A DNA stretch of 32,723 bases from Hydrogenophaga sp. (GTDB lineage: Bacteria > Pseudomonadota > Gammaproteobacteria > Burkholderiales > Burkholderiaceae_C): positions 1 to 32,723 of the forward strand of contig NZ_JADMKB010000013.1 of the NCBI RefSeq assembly GCF_018780075.1, written 5' to 3'. This document shows, in pieces, positions 1-7,234 of the stretch. The first letter of the stretch is position 1; every line of letters starts with the position of its first letter. The notes beneath the pieces are model-generated. The model saw only the letters and a program-made list of their open reading frames with translations, did no database searches and had not been told where the DNA came from. The position numbers and the translations under genes are program-made.

Positions 1-929
1 CCTTCTTCGCCGGCATGGTGCTGCGCGAGTCGGAGTTCAGCCACCGCGCGGCCGAGGAGTCGCTGCCGCTGCGCGACGCGTTCGCGGTGCTGTTCTTCGT
101 GTCGGTGGGCATGCTGTTCGACCCGTCGGTCCTGATCGAACGGCCCCTGCAGGTGCTGGGGGTGGTGGCCATCATCCTGCTGGGCAAGTCGCTGGCGGCG
201 GCGCTGCTGGTGATCGCGCTGCGCTACCCGCTCAACACCGCGCTCACGGTCTCGGCCAGCCTGGCCCAGATCGGCGAGTTCTCGTTCATCCTGGTCGGCC
301 TGGGGGCCGCGCTCGGCCTGCTGCCGCCCGAGGGGCAGAGCCTGGTGCTGGCGGGTGCGCTGATCTCGATCGCGGTCAACCCGCTGCTGTTCAAGGCCAT
401 CGCGCCGGTGCAGGCCTTCCTGCGCGCGCGCTCCGGATTCGCGCGCCAGCTGGAGGCCCGTGACGACCCGCTGGCCGAGCTGCCCACGGCCACGGAAGAG
501 CGCTTCCTGTCGCGCCAGGTGGTGCTGGTCGGCTACGGCCGGGTGGGGCGCCGCATCGCCCTGGCCCTCACCGAGGCCCAGCAACCTTTCGTGGTGGCCG
601 AGCAGAACCGCGAGATCGTGGAGCGGCTGCGCGGGCAGGGCATTCCGGCGGTCTATGGCGACGCCGCCGACCCGGCGGTGCTGGTGCAGGCGCACGTGGC
701 GCGCGCCCGCATGCTGGTGATCGCCACGCCCGACGCCATGGCGGCGCGGCCGATGATCGACACCGCGCGCACCCTCAACCCCGAGATCGAGGTGGCGGTG
801 CGTTCGCACAACGAAGAAGAGGCACAGCGCCTGCGCGACGACGGGGCCGGCCATGTGTTTCTCGGCGAAGCCGAGCTGGCCGAGGCCATGGTGCGCCATG
901 TGATGGCGCGCGCCGAGCCGGGACGCTGA
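1..929 (+). CDS. ybaL: YbaL/KefB-type cation:proton antiporter, 3' part only
   Basis: This is the C-terminal part of an inner-membrane monovalent cation/proton antiporter (CPA2 family). The frame is open to the left edge, where the residues FFAGMVL precede the first in-window Met at 15, so the true start lies outside. The first half has hydrophobic helices containing LPLRDAFAVLFFVSVGMLFD and the GEFSFIL segment, both typical of YbaL/Kef transporters. A cytoplasmic TrkA-N (RCK) domain follows, with the dinucleotide-binding loop GYGRVGRRIA, and this normally gates the channel by nucleotide or redox state. About 305 residues are visible of the roughly 560 usual for YbaL. It converges on the next gene with 31 bp between stops. 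The family is clear; the exact ion is not visible. Confidence 0.9.
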   Translation, partial: FFAGMVLRESEFSHRAAEESLPLRDAFAVLFFVSVGMLFDPSVLIERPLQVLGVVAIILLGKSLAAALLVIALRYPLNTALTVSASLAQIGEFSFILVGLGAALGLLPPEGQSLVLAGALISIAVNPLLFKAIAPVQAFLRARSGFARQLEARDDPLAELPTATEERFLSRQVVLVGYGRVGRRIALALTEAQQPFVVAEQNREIVERLRGQGIPAVYGDAADPAVLVQAHVARARMLVIATPDAMAARPMIDTARTLNPEIEVAVRSHNEEEAQRLRDDGAGHVFLGEAELAEAMVRHVMARAEPGR

Positions 930-960
930 GGCCGGCGCCCGTGTCCCGGACCAGGCCCGT

Positions 961-2019
961 TCAGGCCGCCTTGCGCAGGAAGCCCTGTTGCCCGCCGCGC
1001 GGGTTGGGGGCGAAGCCGTTGGCGGCCAGGGTCTCTTCCACCGTCTCGTAGAACACGCCGATCTTGAGGATGGCGCGGGCCTCCTGGCCGTTGGCCACCG
1101 GGCGGCCCATCTCGCCCGCGATGCGCACCAGCTGGCGGATCTGCTCGACGGTGCCGATCTTGGCCGTGCGGGTCTGGTTCCAGAGGTTGTCCTCGATGCC
1201 GCAGCGCACGTGCAGGCCCATGGCCATGCCCATCATGTTGATGGGCAGCGTGTTGCGCATGCTGCTCTCGACCGTGAGCATGGAGCCGTCGGGGATGGCG
1301 CGCACGAAGTTGGCGAGGTTGTAGAGGTTGGGCGCGTCCATGCCGCCGCTGATGGCGACCCAGTTCATCACCAGCGGGCCCTTGTAGACACCGCGGCGGA
1401 TCAGCCGCTCCACGGTCTCGTAGCTGTTGATGTTGTAGAACTGGAACGCGCTCTGGATGCCGGCCGCCGAGAGGCGGCGGATGTGTTCTTCGAACCAGGC
1501 CGGGTTGGAGGGAACGATCATCTCGCTGTAGGCGCGGCGGTTCTCGGGCAGGGCCAGCGAGGTGCCGGCGATGTCGCGCTCGTCCATGTGCTCCAGCACG
1601 TTCATCTGCGTGGTGTTGACGGTGACCGTCACCTGATCGGGCTTGGGGTCGAGCTCGGCCAGCATGTGGCGCGTGTCGTCGCTCAGCCACTTGGCGGCGG
1701 CGCCGTCGGACTCGGGCGCGAAGCTGATCGAGCCGCCGACCTGGATCACCATGTCGGGCACGGCCTGGCGCACGCCGGCGATCAGCTCGTTGAACTTCGA
1801 GAGGCGCTTGCTGCCCTTGCCGTCGAGTTCGCGCACGTGCAGGTGCAGCACCGAAGCACCGGCGTTGTAGCAGTCCACCGCCTTCTGGATCTGCTCCTCC
1901 ATGGTCACGGCGATGTCTTCGGGGAAGTCCGAGGGAATCCACTCCGGGCCGTAGGGGGCGGCGGTGATGACCAGCTTGTCCTGGTTTTCGGGGAAGAGCG
2001 AGCCGTCGAGAAAGTTCAT
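961..2019 (-). CDS. BKACE family beta-keto acid cleavage enzyme (DUF849)
   Basis: The family condenses a beta-keto acid with acetyl-CoA and cleaves it to acetoacetate plus a new CoA ester; the founding member is 3-keto-5-aminohexanoate cleavage enzyme of lysine fermentation. The Zn-binding HxH is visible as LHLHVRE (His59 and His61), and the opening segment KLVITAAPYGPEWIP fits the TIM-barrel start. At 352 residues it is longer than many members (about 270-310). It is the last gene of a leftward operon, 33 bp after the TauD-family gene, and starts at an ATG. The BKACE substrate is not predictable from sequence alone; known ones include dehydrocarnitine and 5-hydroxy- or amino-beta-keto acids. 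It probably finishes the pathway begun by its two upstream neighbours. Confidence 0.88.
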   Translation of the reverse strand: MNFLDGSLFPENQDKLVITAAPYGPEWIPSDFPEDIAVTMEEQIQKAVDCYNAGASVLHLHVRELDGKGSKRLSKFNELIAGVRQAVPDMVIQVGGSISFAPESDGAAAKWLSDDTRHMLAELDPKPDQVTVTVNTTQMNVLEHMDERDIAGTSLALPENRRAYSEMIVPSNPAWFEEHIRRLSAAGIQSAFQFYNINSYETVERLIRRGVYKGPLVMNWVAISGGMDAPNLYNLANFVRAIPDGSMLTVESSMRNTLPINMMGMAMGLHVRCGIEDNLWNQTRTAKIGTVEQIRQLVRIAGEMGRPVANGQEARAILKIGVFYETVEETLAANGFAPNPRGGQQGFLRKAA

Positions 2020-2052
2020 GGTGGGTCTCCGGTGTCGGGGGGAAGGTGGGGG

Positions 2053-2901
2053 TCAGAACGTGGGCGTGCCGACGATGCCGGCACGCTCCATCTTTCGGTG
2101 GCAGGGCGGGTAGTCCATCACCGCGTAGTGCTGCGTGGCGCGGTTGTCCCAGATGGCGACGCTGTTGGGTTGCCAGCGCCAGCGCACCTGGTATTCGGGG
2201 ATCGCGGCCTGGCCGATCAGGTACTGCAGCAGGGCCGAGGCGCCCTGCGTGAAGTCCTGGCCGTAACGCACGTTCTCGGCCGTGTGGAAGTTGGTGAAGT
2301 GCGTGGTGAAGCCGTTGACGAACAGCACTTTTTCACCGGTCTCGGGGTGGGTGCGCACCACCGGGTGCTCTGCGTCGGGGAACTGGGCCTTGAGCGCCAG
2401 GCGCCGTTCGATCGGCATGGCGGCGCCGAAGGTGCATTCGATGCTGTGGCGCGCGCGCAGGCCGGCGATCTGGGTCTTCACGGTTTCGGGCAGCTTCTCG
2501 TACGCCAGCGCCATGTTGGCCCACATGGTGTCGCCGCCCACCGGCGGGCATTCCACGCAGCGCAGCACGCAGCCCATGGGCGGCACCTCGCGCCAGGTGG
2601 CGTCGGTGTGCCAGGAGTTTTCGTAGCGGTCGTTGGGCGCGTCGGGCGTCTTGTAGATGCGCACCAGGCCGGGGTGCTCCGGGTCGCTGCCGGCGACAGG
2701 GTGGTCCTCCAGCTCGCCGAAGCGGCGCGCGAAGGCCACGTGCTCGGCGCGTGAGATGTCCTGGTTGCGCAGGAACAGCACCTTGTGCTGGAGCAGCGCG
2801 GCCTTGATCTCCTCGTACAACGCGTCGTCGCGCGCCGCATCGGCCAGGCTCACGCCGCTGAGTTCGGCGCCGATGGCGCAGGTCAATTGTTCGATCTTCA
2901 T
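2053..2901 (-). CDS. TauD/TfdA family 2-oxoglutarate-dependent dioxygenase
   Basis: This is a non-haem Fe(II), 2-oxoglutarate-dependent dioxygenase of 282 residues, the usual size. The facial triad is intact: His98 and Asp100 in SWHTDATW, and His258 in RATQHYAVMDY. Arg269 or Arg273 would bind the 2-oxoglutarate carboxylate. TauD members hydroxylate the carbon next to a sulfonate, sulfate ester or aryl ether, so the substrate spontaneously loses sulfite or another leaving group. An AGGAG-type ribosome site (GAGGAGATACCCC) precedes the ATG. It is the middle gene of the quinone oxidoreductase-TauD-BKACE operon, 40 bp after the first gene. The sulfate/sulfite exporter family gene at 6176 under the same regulator makes a sulfonate substrate plausible, but that is inference. 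Confidence 0.9.
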   Translation of the reverse strand: MKIEQLTCAIGAELSGVSLADAARDDALYEEIKAALLQHKVLFLRNQDISRAEHVAFARRFGELEDHPVAGSDPEHPGLVRIYKTPDAPNDRYENSWHTDATWREVPPMGCVLRCVECPPVGGDTMWANMALAYEKLPETVKTQIAGLRARHSIECTFGAAMPIERRLALKAQFPDAEHPVVRTHPETGEKVLFVNGFTTHFTNFHTAENVRYGQDFTQGASALLQYLIGQAAIPEYQVRWRWQPNSVAIWDNRATQHYAVMDYPPCHRKMERAGIVGTPTF

Positions 2902-2941
2902 GGGGTATCTCCTCGGGCGGGGCCGATGCCTTCTCAGCCTC

Positions 2942-3922
2942 TTAGATCACGAACACCGACGAGCCGGTGGTCTTGCGCGATTCGAGGTCGCGGTGCGCCT
3001 GCTGCGCGTCGTTCAGCGCGTAGCGCTGGTTCACCTCGATGCGGATGCGGCCGGCCGCCACGTGGCCGAAGACCTCGGCGGCGAGTTCGGCCTTCTCGGC
3101 CGGGTCGGCGATGTAGTCGGCGAGCGCCGGGCGCGTGAGGTAGAGCGAACCCTTCATGGCGAGCAGGTTGGGGTTGAAGCCGTCGATGGGGCCGCTGGCG
3201 GTGCCCACGCAGACCATCAGGCCCCGGCGCTTGAGCGAGTCGAGGGAGGCCATGAAGGTGCTCTGGCCCACGCTGTCGAACACCACGTCCGCGCCCCTGC
3301 CGTTGGTGAGTTCGCGCACGCGCTTCGCCACGTCCTCGTGGCTGTAGTTGATGGTGTGCGTGCAGCCGTGGGCCCTGGCGACTTCGGCTTTGGCGTCGGT
3401 GGACACGGTGCCGATCACGGTGATGCCCAGCAGCTGCGCCCACTGCGCCACGATCAGGCCCACGCCGCCGGCTGCCGCGTGCAACAGCAGCGTGTCGCCG
3501 GCCGTGAAGGTGTGGATGCGCCGCATCAGGTAGGCCGAGGTCAGGCCGCGCATGGTCATGGCCGCGGCGGTCTCGAAGCCGATGCCGTCGGGCAGTTTGA
3601 TCAGCGGTGCGGCGGCGATGAGGCGTTCGGTGCTGTAGGCGCCCAGGGTGTTGAGGAAGCCGGTGTAGGTGACGCGGTCACCCACGGCCACGTTCGTGAC
3701 ATCCGCGCCCACCGCTTCGACCACCCCCGCCGCTTCCACGCCCATGCCGGCGGGCAGGGGCATGGGGTAGGTGCCGTTGCGGAAGTAGGTGTCGGCGTAG
3801 TTCAGGCCGACGGCGGCGTGGCGCAGGCGGACCTGGCCCGGGCCGGGGTCGCCGACCTCGACCTGTTCAAGCGCCAGCACCTCGGGGCCGCCGGTGCGGT
3901 GCATGCGGATGGCAGTGGCCAT
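2942..3922 (-). CDS. Zinc-independent NADPH:quinone oxidoreductase (MDR superfamily)
   Basis: A 326-residue medium-chain reductase of the quinone oxidoreductase (zeta-crystallin) type, expected in the cytoplasm. The GroES-like N-terminal half includes GLNYADTYFRNG, typical of zinc-free members, and the Rossmann half has the NADPH loop HAAAGGVGLIV near residues 148-158. The catalytic and structural zinc cysteines of alcohol dehydrogenases are absent. I chose the ATG at 3922 because an AAGGAG site lies 9 bases before it; the frame stays open far upstream through the AraC gene, but that extension is a high-GC artefact. It is the first gene of the operon, and the AraC-type promoter lies about 55-120 bases upstream. 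In this context it could reduce an enone or quinone intermediate rather than act in general detoxification. Confidence 0.9.
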   Translation of the reverse strand: MATAIRMHRTGGPEVLALEQVEVGDPGPGQVRLRHAAVGLNYADTYFRNGTYPMPLPAGMGVEAAGVVEAVGADVTNVAVGDRVTYTGFLNTLGAYSTERLIAAAPLIKLPDGIGFETAAAMTMRGLTSAYLMRRIHTFTAGDTLLLHAAAGGVGLIVAQWAQLLGITVIGTVSTDAKAEVARAHGCTHTINYSHEDVAKRVRELTNGRGADVVFDSVGQSTFMASLDSLKRRGLMVCVGTASGPIDGFNPNLLAMKGSLYLTRPALADYIADPAEKAELAAEVFGHVAAGRIRIEVNQRYALNDAQQAHRDLESRKTTGSSVFVI

Positions 3923-3976
3923 GGGGGGTGTCTCCTTCGTGTGTTCGGGGTGCCGGGTGTCCGGACCATGGAACGC

Positions 3977-4041
3977 ATCGTAGGAGTCACTGTCATTCGC
4001 TGCTTGTCGAATTGGGACATTGGCTTGCGAATGTGGGACAG
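3977..4041 (-). promoter_or_regulatory. AraC-type activator site and promoter for the leftward operon
   Basis: Read on the minus strand, TGTCCC occurs at 4040-4035 and again at 4019-4014, exactly 21 bp (two helical turns) apart. The second copy extends as TGTCCCAATTCGACAAGC (4019-4002). Nineteen bases further is TACGAT (3982-3977), a -10-like hexamer. There is no recognisable -35, as expected for activator-dependent promoters. The first repeat overlaps the last codons and stop of the AraC gene. The same layout appears in front of the gene at 5199. Confidence 0.75.
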
Positions 4042-5082
4042 TCAGGGTTGACCCTGACGCACCGCCGCTTTCGCCTTTTCTTGCGTCCGCCAGGCCGTCA
4101 CGCTGCAACCGAAAGTGCTGCGGAACCAGTGCGAGAACGCGGCAGGCGCCGCAAAGCCCAAGAGCTGCGCCACCTCGGACAAGGGCAGGTCGCTGTCCTG
4201 CACCTGGCGCAGCACCAGCTCGGAGCGCACCGACTGCAGCAGCGTGGCGAAGGTCTCGTCTTCCTTGGCCAGGTGGCGGTGGATGGTGCGGCGGTCCACG
4301 CCCAGGTGCTGCGCCACCTGCTGCGAGGTGCAGCGCCCGCCGGGCAGCAGCGCGGCGATCAGCTGGCGCACGGTGGCCTTGGTGCTCTGGTGCTGGCCCG
4401 AGAGCGCGCGATCCAGGTACTCGCGGGCGAAACGCGCCATCTCCGGGTTGTGGCCCGCCATCGGCGCCTGCAGGTCGGCCGTGTGGCAGACGATGCCGTT
4501 GAACTCGCTGTTGAAGTCCACGGTGGTGCCGAAGAAGGTGCGGTGGGCCTTGGCGTCGCGCGGTGGCCGGTGGTTGAAACACACACCAACCGCCTTCCAC
4601 TGCAGGCCCAGCAACTCGCGCAGGATGCGGAACATCACACCCACCGCCAGCTCCATCGACTGGCGCGTGCTGGCCGACTGCTCGACCAGGATCTCTTCGC
4701 GGATCACCAGCCGGTCGCCGTGTTCCTCGATGCGCGTGAGCAGCGAGGCGTTGAGCAGGCGCAGGTAACGGCACAGGGTGTCCAGCGCGGCGCGCGCGGT
4801 CGGTTCCTCCTTGAGCACCAGGCTGATCGGGCCGAGGTTGCTGAGCTGGCGCCGCGCCGCCAGCCGCAGCCCAAAATCTTCGACACCGCTGGCCTGCGCG
4901 CTGTGTTCCATCAGCGCGCTCACGGCCGCGGTGCTCAAGGGGGTCTCGGGGTTCTCCAGGCTGCGGGACGACAGGCCGGCACGGCGCAACATGGCGTGGG
5001 CGTCGAGGCCGACGGACTGGGCCAGATCCAGGTAGCCGTTGAGGCTGGCGCTGCGCACCACGGGCACGTAGGGGTAATCCAT
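4042..5082 (-). CDS. AraC family transcriptional regulator (OruR-like, arabinose-binding-type N-terminus)
   Basis: This is a 346-residue DNA-binding regulator. The first roughly 190 residues match the ligand-sensing domain seen in OruR/ArgR-like AraC proteins. The C-terminal 99 residues carry two helix-turn-helix units, near 251-271 (TSQQVAQHLGVDRRTIHRHL) and 300-322 (LSEVAQLLGFAAPAAFSHWF), ending in the usual FR-x-FG segment. It sits between two target promoters that share its probable binding site. One repeat of the right-hand site begins only four bases upstream of its own start codon and overlaps the place where the ribosome would bind (GGGACATTC before ATG), so autoregulation is likely. 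It probably senses the substrate or an intermediate of the flanking catabolic genes. Confidence 0.9.
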   Translation of the reverse strand: MDYPYVPVVRSASLNGYLDLAQSVGLDAHAMLRRAGLSSRSLENPETPLSTAAVSALMEHSAQASGVEDFGLRLAARRQLSNLGPISLVLKEEPTARAALDTLCRYLRLLNASLLTRIEEHGDRLVIREEILVEQSASTRQSMELAVGVMFRILRELLGLQWKAVGVCFNHRPPRDAKAHRTFFGTTVDFNSEFNGIVCHTADLQAPMAGHNPEMARFAREYLDRALSGQHQSTKATVRQLIAALLPGGRCTSQQVAQHLGVDRRTIHRHLAKEDETFATLLQSVRSELVLRQVQDSDLPLSEVAQLLGFAAPAAFSHWFRSTFGCSVTAWRTQEKAKAAVRQGQP

Positions 5083-5085
5083 GAA

Positions 5086-5149
5086 TGTCCCAATATCGAA
5101 AACAACTGTCCCAATTAAGCAAGCGAAGCCCGAAGGTCGAACCTAGGAT
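5086..5149 (+). promoter_or_regulatory. AraC-type activator site and promoter for the rightward gene pair
   Basis: TGTCCCAAT occurs at 5086-5094 and 5107-5115, exactly 21 bp apart. The second copy extends as TGTCCCAATTAAGCAAGC (5107-5124). Nineteen bases later is TAGGAT (5144-5149), a -10-like hexamer. Orientation toward the target gene and all spacings match the site at 3977-4041. The first repeat sits against the AraC start codon at 5082, so one site could both activate the rightward genes and repress the regulator. Confidence 0.75.
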
Positions 5150-5198
5150 TTGCCCCAGGGTCCGAGCCATGGCCCGAGAACCACACTGGAGACAACAC

Positions 5199-6179
5199 AT
5201 GACGCGCTTTTCCTTCTCACCCCTTCGCCGCACCGTGTGCGCCGCCGCCCTGGCGCTGACGCTGCCCGCCGCCCACGCATGGACCGACAAGCCGGTGCGC
5301 ATGGTGGTGCCCGCACCGGCTGGCGGCACCATGGACGTCGTGGCCCGCATCGTGGCCGAGCAGCTGGCGGCCGACATCGGCCAGCCGGTGGTGGTGGAGA
5401 ACAAGCCGGGGGCGGGCGGCGCGATCGCGGTGCAGGCCATGCTGGCGGCGCCGGCCGATGGCAACACCATCATGATGACGGCGAGCAACATCCTGACCGA
5501 GATTCCGCATGTCATGAAGACGGCCTTCGACCCGCTGAAAGACGTGAAGCCCGTGACCGTCATCGCCCGCGCCAGCATGGTGCTGATCGGCGCGCCCAAT
5601 GTGCCGGCCAAGGACCTCAAGGGCGTGATCGCCTGGGTCAAGGCCCACCCGGGCACGGTCAGCTTCGCCTCCTACAGCGCGGGCACCAGCTCGCACTACG
5701 CCGGCATGATCCTCAACCAGAAGGCGGGGCTGGACATGCAGCACGTGCCCTTCGCCGGCTCGCCGCCCGCGCTGGTGCAGGTCATGGGCGGCCAGATCCC
5801 GCTGATGTTCGACGGCATGGCGACCTCCAGGAAGATGATCGAAGGGGGCAAGGTCCAGGCCTACGGCGTGGCGTCGAAGAAGCGCTCGCCGCACCTGCCC
5901 AATGTGCCCACGCTGGCCGAGCAGGGCTACCCCGACCTCGACTTCAGCAACTGGGTTGGCATCATCGTGGCCACCAGCGTGCCGTCGGCCGTGGTGCAGA
6001 AGATCAACGCCGCGGTGGACAAGACCGCTGCCGCTCCCAAGGTCAGGGACCGCCTGCTGGGTGCGGGCTTCGACGCCGGCGGCGACGAGACCGCCGAGCA
6101 GATGGCGCAGTCGCTGCGGGCCGACTTCGAGCGCAACGCGGCCATCGTCAAGGCCTTCGACATCAAGCTCAACCCGTGA
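5199..6179 (+). CDS. Bug/TctC family periplasmic solute-binding protein
   Basis: This is a tripartite tricarboxylate transporter (TTT) type binding protein of 326 residues. It has a Sec signal peptide of about 27 residues (twin Arg, hydrophobic core, cleavage after AHA), then WTDKPVRMVVP, the standard Bug start. Further family segments are PGAGGAIAVQAM and the FAGSPPALVQVMGGQ loop. These proteins bind carboxylates and related anions in the periplasm. The ATG at 5199 has GGAG seven bases upstream; open frame before it is non-coding. No TctA or TctB membrane subunits occur in the window. Instead the stop overlaps the start of a YeiH-type membrane protein (GTGA), implying translational coupling. 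It is preceded by the AraC-type promoter at 5086-5149. Confidence 0.92.
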   Translation: MTRFSFSPLRRTVCAAALALTLPAAHAWTDKPVRMVVPAPAGGTMDVVARIVAEQLAADIGQPVVVENKPGAGGAIAVQAMLAAPADGNTIMMTASNILTEIPHVMKTAFDPLKDVKPVTVIARASMVLIGAPNVPAKDLKGVIAWVKAHPGTVSFASYSAGTSSHYAGMILNQKAGLDMQHVPFAGSPPALVQVMGGQIPLMFDGMATSRKMIEGGKVQAYGVASKKRSPHLPNVPTLAEQGYPDLDFSNWVGIIVATSVPSAVVQKINAAVDKTAAAPKVRDRLLGAGFDAGGDETAEQMAQSLRADFERNAAIVKAFDIKLNP

Positions 6180-7222
6180 GCACCGCCGTGCCATCTGCCA
6201 TGACACCGGGGGGCGACGGGCTCAAGGCCCAGGCGGCGCACTGGCTGCCCGGCGTGACGCTCAGCGCCACCGTGGCCATTGCCGCCATGGCGCTGGCCAG
6301 CCACTACGGCGCGCCGGTCATGCTGTTTGCGCTGCTGCTGGGCATGGCACTCAACTTCCTCTCGGCCGAGGGCCGCAGCGCGCCCGGCATCGACTTCACC
6401 GCCCGGCAGGTGCTGCGCCTGGGCGTGGCGCTGCTGGGGCTGCGCATCACGACCACCCAGGTGATGGCGCTGGGCTGGGAACCTGTGGCGATGGTGGTGC
6501 TGGCCGTGGCGCTGACCATCGGCGTGGGCATCGTGCTCGCGAAGCTGATGGGCTTCCAGATGTTCTTCGGCCTGCTCACCGGCGGCGCGGTGGCGATCTG
6601 CGGCGCGTCGGCCGCACTGGCGCTGTCGGCCGCGATGCCGGCGCACCCGCAGAAGGAGCGGGCCACGCTGTTCACCGTGATCGGCGTGAGCACGCTGTCC
6701 ACGCTGGCCATGATCCTGTACCCGCCGATCACGCACGCGCTCGGCCTCTCGCCGCTGGACGCGGGGGCCTTCATCGGCGGCACCATCCACGACGTGGCCC
6801 AGGTCGTGGGCGCGGGCTACAGCCTGTCGCACGAAGCGGGCGACGCGGCCACGCTGGTCAAGCTGCTGCGCGTGGCGATGCTGCTGCCGGTGATCGCGCT
6901 GGCGGCCTGGCTGGCGCGCCGGCACCAGCGGACGCAGGGTGGTGGCGAGGCCAGTGGCCCGCGCCCGCCGCTGCTGCCGTGGTTCGCCGTGGCCTTCGCG
7001 GTGCTGGTGCTGGTCAACAGCACCGGCTGGTTGCCGGCGGTGGTGGTGGAGGGCGGCCAGAGCGCGTCGCAGTTTTTCCTGGTCGCCTCCATGGCCGCCA
7101 TCGGCATGAAGACCCACCTGCGTGACATCGTCACCGTGGGCTGGAAGCCGGTGGCGCTGATGGTGCTGGAGACCGTGTTTCTCGCCGCGCTGTTCTACGG
7201 GCTGTTGCGCATCAACGGCTGA
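6176..7222 (+). CDS. YeiH family (UPF0324) putative sulfate/sulfite exporter
   Basis: A 348-residue integral membrane protein with about ten hydrophobic segments. It has the hallmark family segments GGAVAICGASAALA and FIGGTIHDVAQVVGAG and ends in a last helix pair containing MAAIGMKTHL. The family is annotated as a putative sulfate exporter, and relatives such as TauZ occur in sulfonate-degradation clusters; direct biochemistry is sparse. I chose the GTG at 6176 because it overlaps the preceding stop (GTGA); an ATG at 6200 is an alternative. Coupling to a binding protein is unusual for an exporter, so it could instead be the membrane partner of that protein. It converges with the next gene, 12 bases between stops. 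Confidence 0.88.
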   Translation: MSTAVPSAMTPGGDGLKAQAAHWLPGVTLSATVAIAAMALASHYGAPVMLFALLLGMALNFLSAEGRSAPGIDFTARQVLRLGVALLGLRITTTQVMALGWEPVAMVVLAVALTIGVGIVLAKLMGFQMFFGLLTGGAVAICGASAALALSAAMPAHPQKERATLFTVIGVSTLSTLAMILYPPITHALGLSPLDAGAFIGGTIHDVAQVVGAGYSLSHEAGDAATLVKLLRVAMLLPVIALAAWLARRHQRTQGGGEASGPRPPLLPWFAVAFAVLVLVNSTGWLPAVVVEGGQSASQFFLVASMAAIGMKTHLRDIVTVGWKPVALMVLETVFLAALFYGLLRING

Positions 7223-7234
7223 GCGGCGGCGCCT

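Noticed and set aside
2942..3922. Zinc alcohol dehydrogenase
   Set aside because: The catalytic Cys/His zinc ligands and the structural zinc cysteines are missing; the sequence follows the zinc-free quinone oxidoreductase pattern.
3923..5656. In-frame open extension upstream of the quinone oxidoreductase, making a protein of about 900 residues
   Set aside because: It runs antisense or out of frame across the AraC and Bug genes, and a good ribosome site marks the ATG at 3922. High GC suppresses stops here.
5150..6175. Long open frame ahead of the YeiH gene, suggesting a fusion
   Set aside because: It is a second frame of the Bug gene with Arg/Gly-rich nonsense composition; the YeiH homology starts only after 6176.
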